Source: Pseudomonas botevensis
GTDB lineage: Bacteria; Pseudomonadota; Gammaproteobacteria; Pseudomonadales; Pseudomonadaceae
Direction of reading: 5' to 3'
DNA: 64,000 nucleotides
NCBI RefSeq assembly: GCF_019145475.1
Contig: NZ_JAHTKI010000009.1
Location: forward strand, 186,001 to 250,000
Part shown: one piece after another, positions 19,156 to 26,485 of the stretch
Numbering within the stretch: position 1 is the stretch's first letter
Layout: every line of letters starts with the position of its first letter
Position numbers and translations under genes: made by a program
Notes under the pieces: generated by a model
Database searches by the model: none
What the model was told of the DNA's origin: nothing
What the model saw: the letters and a program-made list of their open reading frames with translations, nothing else

Positions 19156-20691
19156 TCAGGGGCAGGCAAAGAACGGCCTGATCCCGTGATCCCGGAAATA
19201 GCGCTCGATCACCTTCGGATCGGCGCTGTTGTCGGCAATCGCCACATAGGTGTCCGGGCGCAACAGGTAGAACCCGTTGCGCCCCAGTCCCGCCGTTTCA
19301 AACGCCGGGCGCCAGTCGAACACATGCAGCGGCAGATGATGCTCGTGGCACCAGGCGATCATCTCGTCGCTGGTGTCGCCGTACACATGCACCTGCCAGC
19401 ACGGTTGGCGCAGCGGTTCGTAGTTGTCGCCTTCACCGTCATGCGCCCAGGGCAAACGGTCGCCGCCGTGGACATGGCCGGCCACTCCCTGACTGAGCGT
19501 CATGCCCCGATAGTTGAGGGTGACCTGTGAAATGGTGCGGAACAGAAACTCGCGGCTCGCCTCGAACGAGGCCAGTTTCGGGATCAGGAACGGCGCCAGA
19601 CGCGTGCGCAACAGGTCGGCCATGCGCCCGTCGGCGGTGACGAACGTGAACACCTTGTCGGTGGTGGACACCAGCCGCCGGGCGAAGGCGATGCGTTCGG
19701 TTTCATAGGTGTCGAGCAGTTTGGCCGTGGCGCCGCCGCTGAGCACGGCGGCGAGTTTCCAGGCCAGATTGATCGCGTCACCGATCCCGGTGTTCATCCC
19801 TTGACCGCCGGCAGGGCTGTGGACGTGCGCCGCATCGCCGAGCAAGAACGCCCGGCCGCTGCGAAAGTGATCCGCCACCCGATGATGCACGCGGTAGGTG
19901 GAGAACCAGTTGACCTCTTCGATATGGATTTTCAGGTGTTCGATGGCACGGCTGCTGACATCGGCGAATTGCAGGGTTTCGGCGCGCTGCGCACGCTCGT
20001 CGCGCACGGTGCCGATCAGCCGCGCGCGGCCTTCGCCGGCCAGTGGAAACACCGCGAGAAAGTCCGCTTCGTCCAGATCCACATGCAAATCACCATTGAG
20101 CGGCGGGCCGCTGGCCTGGACATCCGCCACGTAGAAAATCTGCTGGTAGGTGCCGCCGGGAAAACCGGTGTCGAGGGTTTTGCGTACCACCGAGCGGGCG
20201 CCGTCGCATCCCGCCAGGTAGCAGGCCTGACAGACTTCCTGACGACCGTCCGGCAAGCGCAGGTGGGCGGTCAGGCCGTCGCCGCTTTCCTCGAAACTTT
20301 CCAGTTCGGTGTTGCGTTCGACCACCACATCGTAGTCTTCCAGGCGCTCGATCAGCAGGCGTTCGTGTTGGTCCTGCGGGTAGATTTCGACGAATGAATA
20401 GGCGGTCAGGCCTTCGCCGATGCGGTTCAGGGGCAATTGCGCGACCTGTTTGCCCTTGACCCAGAAATTCGCCGCCGCCACCCGATGGCCGTTGCGTACC
20501 ACCGTTTCGGCCAGATCCAGTTGGCGGTACAGCTCCAGCGTCCGCGCCTGCACCGCCAGCGCCCGGGAAGTCGTACCGGGCGCGGAGGTCTTGTCGATGA
20601 TGCGCACGCGCACGCCCAGTTTGCTCAGCCACAGGGCCAGCACCAGTCCGGTGGGACCTGCGCCGATGATCAATACATCGCTGCGGTTCAT
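19156..20691 (-). CDS. FAD-dependent aromatic-type monooxygenase (PheA/TfdB family)
   Basis: A 511-residue flavoprotein hydroxylase. The N-terminal Rossmann motif is VLIIGAGPTGLVLALWLSK (GxGxxG at residues 10-15), followed by the conserved RALAVQARTLELYRQL. The second FAD motif, GDAAHVHSPAGGQGMNTGIG, is near residue 285, with DAINLAWKLAAVLSG after it. Members use NAD(P)H and oxygen to hydroxylate phenols or related rings; some inactivate rifampicin. The C-terminal thioredoxin-like extension (about 400-511) is present. The gene ends 24 bp from the convergent hemB and has no pathway genes beside it, so the substrate is unknown. Confidence 0.85.
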   Translation of the reverse strand: MNRSDVLIIGAGPTGLVLALWLSKLGVRVRIIDKTSAPGTTSRALAVQARTLELYRQLDLAETVVRNGHRVAAANFWVKGKQVAQLPLNRIGEGLTAYSFVEIYPQDQHERLLIERLEDYDVVVERNTELESFEESGDGLTAHLRLPDGRQEVCQACYLAGCDGARSVVRKTLDTGFPGGTYQQIFYVADVQASGPPLNGDLHVDLDEADFLAVFPLAGEGRARLIGTVRDERAQRAETLQFADVSSRAIEHLKIHIEEVNWFSTYRVHHRVADHFRSGRAFLLGDAAHVHSPAGGQGMNTGIGDAINLAWKLAAVLSGGATAKLLDTYETERIAFARRLVSTTDKVFTFVTADGRMADLLRTRLAPFLIPKLASFEASREFLFRTISQVTLNYRGMTLSQGVAGHVHGGDRLPWAHDGEGDNYEPLRQPCWQVHVYGDTSDEMIAWCHEHHLPLHVFDWRPAFETAGLGRNGFYLLRPDTYVAIADNSADPKVIERYFRDHGIRPFFACP

Positions 20692-20762
20692 GGCCTGTCC
20701 TCCTTTTGGTGTGCAGCAAGTATGGATCAGACGGCGCGGGCGGCCAGTCCATCGGACAGGCG

Positions 20763-20799
20763 AAAAAAAGCCCCCGGGGCGGTTAAGCGGCGGGGGCTT
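20763..20799 (-). terminator. Rho-independent terminator of the TonB-dependent receptor gene
   Basis: Read on the minus strand, AAGCCCCCG pairs with CGGGGGCTT and is followed by seven T residues (plus-strand A run at 20763-20769). It lies just after the receptor's stop codon. Confidence 0.9.
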
Positions 20800-20812
20800 C
20801 TGATCTGGCGCT

Positions 20813-23023
20813 TTAGAAGTCGATGGTCCCCGACAGCTTCGCCACCCGTGGTTCGCCTTGGGTCAGGTAGCCACCGAGGGCCGATTCCCAGTATTTCTCG
20901 TTGGTCAGGTTGTCCACGCCCAGGCGCACGGTGACGTCTTTCTGCTCAACCTTGAAGGCGTAGCGCGCACCGGCGTCGAAGCGGTTCCAGGTCGGCAGGC
21001 TCAGGTTGTTCGCCGCGTCGGCGTATTGGCCGCCGGTGCGCAGCATCCGTGCATCCAGGGCGACGCCTTGCAGGCCCGGTACGTCCCAGTCCACGCCAGC
21101 GTTGAACTGGAAGGTCGGCACGCCGATCGCACGGTTGCCGTCGTTGGCGCCGTTCTGGGTTTTCTTCAGCTCGGTGTCCATCAGGGTCAGACCGCTGATC
21201 AGGCGCAGGCCTTCGATCGGCTCGCCGAACACGTTCATTTCCACGCCTTTGTTGATCTGCTTGCCTTCACGCACGTACTGCGCGGTGGTGGCGTCGATGA
21301 CCTGGGTGTAACCGTCGCTCGGCTGCTCGATGCGGTACACGCCGAGGCTCGCGCCGTAGGTGCCCATGTCGAGTTTCACGCCTGCCTCAAGCTGCTTGGA
21401 GCGTGCCGGAGCGTAGGCTTCGTTGCCGTTGACCACCACGCGTCCGCCGGCCGAAGTCGGCGAGGTCGGGCCTTGTGCCAGGCCTTCGATGCGGTTGGCG
21501 TAGAACGACACGTGTTCCCACGGCTTGAAGACGATGCCGTATACCGGGGTGGTGATCGATTCGTCGTAGGCCGACTTGCGGCTGCCGCTGCCGTAACTGG
21601 CATAGTTGTAGCCCTGGACGACCATCTGCTGACGACGCAGACCGACGGTCACCAGCAGGCGATCGTCGAAGAAGCCGAGGGTGTCGGACACCGCGCCGCT
21701 GCGCACGAAGGTCTTGCCGGTGATGCCTGGATCGTTCAGGTCACCACCGGAGAAGTTGCCGGTCGGCGATGGGGTTTCCACCGGATGGTAGATGTTGTTG
21801 GCGTACTTGGTCAGGTCGAAATCGTAGGCGCTGCGCTGTTCAGTCCAGATCCCGGCGAGGCCGAAGTTCAGCTTGTGGCTGACCGGACCGGTCAGGAAGC
21901 GGCCATTGAGGCCGGCCATGGCGCTGGTGTTGTCTTCATCGTGGGGGATGAACGAGCCGGTGGTGGTCGCGTTGCCGAGGTTGTCGGTCAGGGTCGTCGA
22001 GTTATAGCGACCGACTTCACGGGTGTGCTTGGCACCGCCAGCGGCATAAGCGGTCCAGTTGTCGTTGAGGTCGTACTCGGCGCGGAGCATGCCGAAGGTG
22101 TCTTCGATGTCGGTGAAACCCCATTTCGGCGCGTAGTTGGTGTCGGCCGACGGCGCGTCCGGGATTTTGGTCGCGGTGCCGAGGAACACCGAGTTGCGGC
22201 CGCCATTCACCCGTTGTTTCTGGTAGGCGAAGTCGCCGGAAATCCGCAGTGCGTCACCCCGGTAGTCGAGGCCGATGGCGAACAGTTTCGAGCGCTGGTT
22301 CTCGTGGTCGATGCCGGTATCGCCTTCGCGTTGAGCGAGGTTGATCCGTGCGCCGAAACGGTTGTCTTCGCCGAAACGCTGGCCGATGTCCAGGTGCTGA
22401 CCGAGACGGCCCTCACTGTTGATGTCGGTGGTGAAGCGGCGCAGCGGCACGTCGCCGGCACGCTTGGGTTGCAGGTTGACGCCACCGCCGATGCCGGAAC
22501 CGGTCGGGGTCACACCGTTGATGAAGGCGTTCGGGCCTTTGAACACTTCCACGCGCTCCAGGGCGTCGGTGGAAATGATCTGTCGTGGCAAGACGCCGTA
22601 CAGGCCGTTGTAGGAAATATCATCGCCGTTGAGCGGCAGACCACGAATCACGAAGACTTGTGCCTGGTTGGCATAGCCGACGGCCTGGCGTACGGAGGAG
22701 TCATTGAGTAGCACGTCACCGACGGTTTCGGCCTGCTGATCCTGGATCAGTTGTTCGGTGTACGAGGCGACGCTGAACGGCACGTCCATCATGTCCTGAT
22801 TGCCCAGCACGCCCAATTGGCCGCCGCGTGCGACCTGTCCGCCGGCAAACACCGGGGGCAGGGCGTTGCTCGGTGTCGGGGCCTGGGCGTTGATGTTGAC
22901 GTTGTCCAGCACCAGTTCCTGGCCGGCGCTTTCGGTGGCGGCGTGGGCAGTGACGGTCAGGGAGCACAGCAGGGCGAGCAGCGTCGGACGGAAAGGCACG
23001 TTGGATCGGGCAGGAGCGAACAT
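20813..23023 (-). CDS. TonB-dependent siderophore receptor
   Basis: A 736-residue outer membrane receptor. A signal peptide (PTLLALLCSLTVTAHA, cut after AHA near residue 28) precedes the plug domain, which has the conserved VFIRGLP-type segment (VFVIRGLPLNGDDISYNGLYG) and ALERVEVFKGPNAFINGVTPTGSGIGGGVNLQPKRA. The 22-strand barrel follows, with VSFYANRIEGLAQGPT and the final NLTNEKYWESALGG...GTIDF ending in Phe. It resembles ferrichrome/hydroxamate-type receptors; the ligand cannot be fixed from sequence. There is no N-terminal signalling extension or adjacent sigma/anti-sigma pair, so direct Fur control is likely; a candidate Fur box overlaps a promoter 85 bp upstream. Confidence 0.92.
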   Translation of the reverse strand: MFAPARSNVPFRPTLLALLCSLTVTAHAATESAGQELVLDNVNINAQAPTPSNALPPVFAGGQVARGGQLGVLGNQDMMDVPFSVASYTEQLIQDQQAETVGDVLLNDSSVRQAVGYANQAQVFVIRGLPLNGDDISYNGLYGVLPRQIISTDALERVEVFKGPNAFINGVTPTGSGIGGGVNLQPKRAGDVPLRRFTTDINSEGRLGQHLDIGQRFGEDNRFGARINLAQREGDTGIDHENQRSKLFAIGLDYRGDALRISGDFAYQKQRVNGGRNSVFLGTATKIPDAPSADTNYAPKWGFTDIEDTFGMLRAEYDLNDNWTAYAAGGAKHTREVGRYNSTTLTDNLGNATTTGSFIPHDEDNTSAMAGLNGRFLTGPVSHKLNFGLAGIWTEQRSAYDFDLTKYANNIYHPVETPSPTGNFSGGDLNDPGITGKTFVRSGAVSDTLGFFDDRLLVTVGLRRQQMVVQGYNYASYGSGSRKSAYDESITTPVYGIVFKPWEHVSFYANRIEGLAQGPTSPTSAGGRVVVNGNEAYAPARSKQLEAGVKLDMGTYGASLGVYRIEQPSDGYTQVIDATTAQYVREGKQINKGVEMNVFGEPIEGLRLISGLTLMDTELKKTQNGANDGNRAIGVPTFQFNAGVDWDVPGLQGVALDARMLRTGGQYADAANNLSLPTWNRFDAGARYAFKVEQKDVTVRLGVDNLTNEKYWESALGGYLTQGEPRVAKLSGTIDF

Positions 23024-23106
23024 TCAAGGTTCCTGATGGCGCGCGGCCAATGAGAAAAAATAGGGCAGCGCGGGAACTCCTTGCGCAAATGCGACTCCAG
23101 GCGCAA

Positions 23107-23136
23107 ATGCTAAGTGTTCTCAGTAACGTTTTGCAA
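23107..23136 (-). promoter_or_regulatory. Candidate Fur-controlled promoter of the TonB-dependent receptor gene
   Basis: On the minus strand TTGCAA (-35, plus 23131-23136) and TAGCAT (-10, plus 23107-23112) are 18 bp apart. Between and over them lies TGAGAACACTTAGCA (plus 23108-23122), which matches 10 of 15 positions of the 7-1-7 Fur consensus TGATAATGATTATCA. The match is partial, so the assignment depends on the downstream siderophore receptor. Confidence 0.45.
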
Positions 23137-23275
23137 TCTCTTTGTCATCACTCTGTTGGTGGAGGGCGCTTGTGGGCAGTCGCAAGGAACAGCTCTGGCT
23201 CGCGGGAGTCCTAGCCTGCGCGGCACCATTGATCGTATGGTGAACCCGGCTCAACGGACTGCAATTGGAGCATCA

Positions 23276-24364
23276 ATGCACACCTCTCGATTACTGATCA
23301 GCCTCGCCGCGCTGCTGGCCCTGGCCGGTTGCGCCGGCCAACGCAATGGCGAACCCGCGCCGCGTGCGCCCGCCGAGGTCAAGGCGCAGATCGTGCGGCT
23401 GATGCCGGCGAAGGCTGCGGATCGCCAGGGCTGGGCCACCGACATCTACGCCGCGTTCGCCGCGCAGAACATCAGCCCGACCACGCAGAACCTGTGTTCG
23501 GTGCTGGCCGTCGCCGAGCAGGAATCGACCTTTCAGGCCGATCCGACGGTGCCGGGGCTGGGCAAAATCGCCCGCGACGAAATCGACCGCCGCGCCGCCA
23601 AGGTGCATATCCCCAGCCTGCTGGTCAGCGGTGCGTTGCAAGTGCGTTCGTCGAACGGCAAGACCTACAGCGAACGCCTGAGCGCGGCGCGCAGCGAAAA
23701 GGAATTGAGCGCGATCTTCGATGACTTCATCGGCATGGTGCCGATGGGGCGCACGCTGTTTGGTGGGTTCAACCCGGTGCATACCGGCGGGCCGATGCAG
23801 GTCAGCATCGAATTCGCCGAACAGCACGCCAAGGATTATCCCTATCCGGTGGACGGCACGATCCGCCGGGAAGTGTTCAGCCGTCGCGGCGGCCTGTATT
23901 TCGGTATCGCCCATTTGCTGGGTTATCCGGTGAGTTATCGCGAGCCGCTGTACCGATTCGCCGACTTCAACGCCGGTTGGTACGCCAGCCGCAATGCCGC
24001 ATTCCAGAATGCCGTCAGCCGTGCCTCGGGAATCCCGTTGGCGCTCGACGGCGACCTGATTCGTTATGACTCGATCATGCCCGGCAGCACCGAACTGGCG
24101 GTGCGAACCCTGGGCAAATCATTGGGCATGCGCAATCCGACCATTCGCGATCAACTGGAGAAGGGCAAAACCCTGGCATTCGAAGACACCCGACTCTACA
24201 AGCGAGTGTTCGAGTTGGCCGAGCAGGCCGAGGGCAAGTCATTGCCGCGCGCGGTGCTGCCGGGGATCGTCCTGCAAAGCCCGAAAATCACCCGCAAACT
24301 GACCACCGCATGGTTCGCCAAACGGGTGGACGAGCGCTACCGGCGGTGCATGGCCAAGGATTGA
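23276..24364 (+). CDS. DUF1615 family lipoprotein
   Basis: A 362-residue protein with a lipoprotein signal peptide: MHTSRLLISLAALLALAGCAG has a clear lipobox with the acylated Cys at residue 19. The mature part carries the DUF1615 family body, including VLAVAEQESTFQADPTVPGLGKI near residue 80 and GLYFGIAHLLGYPVSYREPLYRFADFNAG around 225. The glutamate in AEQEST, within an AVAEQES context, resembles the catalytic region of lytic transglycosylases, so a role in peptidoglycan turnover is possible but unproved. The frame is open for 54 codons upstream of the chosen ATG, but only this start gives a proper signal peptide. A bidirectional terminator follows. Confidence 0.82.
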   Translation: MHTSRLLISLAALLALAGCAGQRNGEPAPRAPAEVKAQIVRLMPAKAADRQGWATDIYAAFAAQNISPTTQNLCSVLAVAEQESTFQADPTVPGLGKIARDEIDRRAAKVHIPSLLVSGALQVRSSNGKTYSERLSAARSEKELSAIFDDFIGMVPMGRTLFGGFNPVHTGGPMQVSIEFAEQHAKDYPYPVDGTIRREVFSRRGGLYFGIAHLLGYPVSYREPLYRFADFNAGWYASRNAAFQNAVSRASGIPLALDGDLIRYDSIMPGSTELAVRTLGKSLGMRNPTIRDQLEKGKTLAFEDTRLYKRVFELAEQAEGKSLPRAVLPGIVLQSPKITRKLTTAWFAKRVDERYRRCMAKD

Positions 24365-24387
24365 GGAGGCAAAAAAAGACGTAAAAA

Positions 24388-24416
24388 AACCCGGCTGACG
24401 GGAGCCGGGTTTTTTC
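24388..24416. terminator. Bidirectional intrinsic terminator
   Basis: ACCCGGCT/AGCCGGGT stem with a six-base loop, a T-run on the right and an A-run (24383-24389) on the left. It can serve both the DUF1615 gene and the convergent repeat-protein gene. Confidence 0.9.
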
Positions 24417-24442
24417 TGGGTTGCTGCGGTAAAGCCATTCAT

Positions 24443-24922
24443 TCAGGCAACGCGGCGGTCGATCAGACGATCCGAGCCACCTTCGGCGACGCGACGTTCC
24501 AGCAGACGATCCGAACCACCTTCAGCGACGCGGCGTTCCAGCAGACGATCCGAGCCACCTTCAGCGACGCGGCGATCGATCAGACGATCCGAGCCACCTT
24601 CGGCGACGCGACGTTCCAGCAGACGATCCGAGCCACCTTCAGCGACGCGGCGTTCCAGCAGACGATCCGAGCCACCTTCAGCGACGCGGCGTTCCAGCAG
24701 ACGATCCGAACCACCCTCAGCGACGCGGCGGTCGATCAGACGATCCGAGCCACCTTCAGCGACGCGACGCTCCAGCAGACGATCCGAACCGCCTTCGGCA
24801 ACGCGGCTTTCAATCAGGCGATCCGAGCCACCTTCGACGACAACCGGTTGGGTGGAAGTTGCGGCAAAAGCGTTAACTGCAAAAAGCGAGAAAGCGATGC
24901 TGAGGAGGGTTTGGCGTTTCAT
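24443..24922 (-). CDS. Secreted protein made of ten 13-residue tandem repeats
   Basis: A 159-residue protein: signal peptide MKRQTLLSIAFSLFAVNAFA (cut after AFA), a short linker, then ten repeats of VAEGGSDRLLERR with variants ending LIDRR (copies 3, 7 and 10) or LIESR (copy 1), and a final VA. Nothing else follows. Each unit is very polar, with alternating Asp/Glu and Arg, so the mature protein would be small, highly charged and probably flexible. Short Pseudomonas proteins with this EGGSDRL repeat exist and are sometimes labelled 'phage infection protein'; I recall the label but know no experimental basis for it. Function unknown. It shares a terminator with the convergent DUF1615 gene. Confidence 0.8.
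   Translation of the reverse strand: MKRQTLLSIAFSLFAVNAFAATSTQPVVVEGGSDRLIESRVAEGGSDRLLERRVAEGGSDRLIDRRVAEGGSDRLLERRVAEGGSDRLLERRVAEGGSDRLLERRVAEGGSDRLIDRRVAEGGSDRLLERRVAEGGSDRLLERRVAEGGSDRLIDRRVA
24452..24841 (-). repeat. Ten tandem 39-bp coding repeats
   Basis: 390 bp made of ten in-frame 39-bp units coding for the 13-residue repeats. Neighbouring units are nearly identical, with scattered synonymous changes plus LLE/LID switches. There are no unique spacers, so it is not a CRISPR array. Slippage or recombination would change copy number without shifting the frame. Confidence 0.95.
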
Positions 24923-24991
24923 GATCGTGTGCTCCGGGGTGTTTTGGTTGGTATGGAGCAGATGTTACGCCCGGGATTTTTTATGAGAACT

Positions 24992-25025
24992 TCATTGCCA
25001 TGATTGTGAACATCGATGGCAATGA
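24992..25025. promoter_or_regulatory. Perfect 10-bp inverted repeat upstream of the repeat-protein gene
   Basis: TCATTGCCAT and ATGGCAATGA are separated by 14 bases, centred about 86 bp before the ATG of the leftward repeat-protein gene and about 170 bp before a rightward glutathione S-transferase gene. Arm and spacer sizes suit a dimeric regulator site; a stem-loop is also possible. No known box was recognised. Confidence 0.45.
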
Positions 25026-25177
25026 TGGTTTATCGGCGAGCCCTGCGTCGGGGGTGATAAAGACTCACCTCGTCAGTTGGCGCGGCCCGGACTCCTGTTA
25101 ATGGGCTACAACTGATAGAGCGCCGGGCGGGACCGCGCGAATCGCCGCAGCGGTCGGCAGCCAATCGAGGGGGACAC

Positions 25178-25801
25178 ATGTATCAACTTTACGGGCACAG
25201 GAATTCAGGTGCGGCGGCCATCGAGGCGGCGCTTGAGCTGTGCCAGATTCCGTACCGCTTCATCGATATCGAAGTTTCCACCGAGGCCGCCGAGGCGCTG
25301 GCCCGACTCAACCCGCTGAAACAGATCCCGACCCTGCAACTGCCCGATGGCAGCGCGATTACCGAGAGCGCGGCGATCCTGATCCACCTAGGTCTGAGCT
25401 TCCCCGAATCCGGCCTGCTGCCAACAACGGCCGCCGAGCGCGACCAGGCCATTCGCGGCATGGTGTACATCGTCAGCAATTGCTACGCGGCCATCGGCGT
25501 CATCGACTATCCCGAGCGCTGGCTGGTGATGCCGGATGAAGCATCGCGGCAAAACCTCATGGCTGGCGCCCGCGAGCGGCTGTATTGGACCTGGGAAGTG
25601 TTCTCCGACCAGTTCTCCGCCAAGTTGTACCTGGGCGACGAGACGCCGGGAGCGCTGGATGTGCTGGCGGCGGTAGTGACGCGCTGGGCCGGCACCCGTG
25701 AACACCTGCGCCAGACCCGCCCCGGTTTCCACGCCTGGTTGCAGCGCATCGACCAGCATCCGGTGCTGGCGCCGGTGTTTGCCCGGCACTGGCCTACCTG
25801 A
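25178..25801 (+). CDS. Glutathione S-transferase family protein
   Basis: A 207-residue glutathione transferase. The thioredoxin-fold domain opens with MYQLYGHRNSGAAAIEAALELCQIPYRFIDIE, then LNPLKQIPTLQLPDGSAITESAAILIHLG with the cis-Pro and the Glu-Ser pair that holds glutathione. The C-terminal helical domain (about 90-207) ends in a normal ARHWPT. A Ser/Asn-rich start (HRNSGAA) rather than a clear catalytic Tyr suggests a Ser-type or divergent class. It is transcribed alone, with AGGGGGA before the ATG. The substrate is unknown. Confidence 0.87.
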   Translation: MYQLYGHRNSGAAAIEAALELCQIPYRFIDIEVSTEAAEALARLNPLKQIPTLQLPDGSAITESAAILIHLGLSFPESGLLPTTAAERDQAIRGMVYIVSNCYAAIGVIDYPERWLVMPDEASRQNLMAGARERLYWTWEVFSDQFSAKLYLGDETPGALDVLAAVVTRWAGTREHLRQTRPGFHAWLQRIDQHPVLAPVFARHWPT

Positions 25802-25837
25802 ACAGCCCAACAACCCGGCGGGAGCCGGTGTGCAGTC

Positions 25838-26278
25838 TCACTCCCCGCGAATGTACTGTTCCAGTTGCTTGATCAGTTCTGCCTGTTCGGCAATCGCTTC
25901 CTTGACCAGGTCGCCGATCGACAGCAGGCCGAGCAGTTTTCCGTCTTCGACCACCGGCAAGTGACGCAGACGCTTGTCGGACATGATGCTCAGGCAGGTG
26001 TCGACGGTTTGGCGGGAGTCGACGGTAATCACCGGTGACACCATGATGTCGCGTACCGGCGTGCCCACCGACGAGCGGCCGTGGAGCACCAGTTTGCGCG
26101 CGTAATCGCGTTCACTGATGATGCCCACCACTTCGTTGTTTTCCACCACCAGCAGGGCACCGACGTTCTTCTCGGCCATTTTCATCAGCGCCTCGAGCAC
26201 CATATGACCGGGCTGGATCTGGTGTACTTCCTGATTCTTCTGATCTTTGAGCTTGAGCAGTTGGGCGACGGTCTTCAT
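25838..26278 (-). CDS. Tandem CBS-domain protein
   Basis: A 146-residue protein consisting of two CBS domains: residues about 15-70 (IQPGHMVLEALMKMAEKNVGALLVVENNEVVGIISERDYARKL) and about 80-135 (VRDIMVSPVITVDSRQTVDTCLSIMSDKRLRHLPVVEDGKLLGLLSIGDLVK). CBS pairs bind adenosine nucleotides and regulate partner proteins. No fused effector domain is present, so it would act as a separate sensor. It is convergent with the glutathione S-transferase gene and divergent from polB, and its partner is not evident. Confidence 0.9.
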   Translation of the reverse strand: MKTVAQLLKLKDQKNQEVHQIQPGHMVLEALMKMAEKNVGALLVVENNEVVGIISERDYARKLVLHGRSSVGTPVRDIMVSPVITVDSRQTVDTCLSIMSDKRLRHLPVVEDGKLLGLLSIGDLVKEAIAEQAELIKQLEQYIRGE

Positions 26279-26485
26279 GGCGGTTACTCAGGTGTTGTCG
26301 TTGTTCTTGAAGCATCGTAGACGCTGGCCCTGAGAGCAAGGCCGCAAAACGGCAGATAACACGCAAAAAACGTCATTTGGCCGAATAATTGCCGGGCGTG
26401 GCCCTTTTTGGGGTGACGGCGTCAGCTCCCGCGCCTTGCACGAGGCAGCGTAGAATGCCTACCTGATTCAATTTTTGAGGTTGCA

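Noticed and set aside
19126..19160. Stem CCACA/TGTGG between hemB and the monooxygenase gene as a terminator
   Set aside because: Short stem and no T-run on either strand.
20858..22711. 617-codon plus-strand frame opposite the TonB-dependent receptor gene
   Set aside because: Shadow of the receptor; no domain seen.
24452..24841. Direct repeats that could suggest a CRISPR array
   Set aside because: The 39-bp units are contiguous with no unique spacers, they are in frame within a signal-peptide protein, and no cas genes are nearby.
26290..26485. LexA box expected upstream of polB
   Set aside because: No CTG(T)-N8-(A)CAG type site found by eye in this stretch; SOS control is not claimed.
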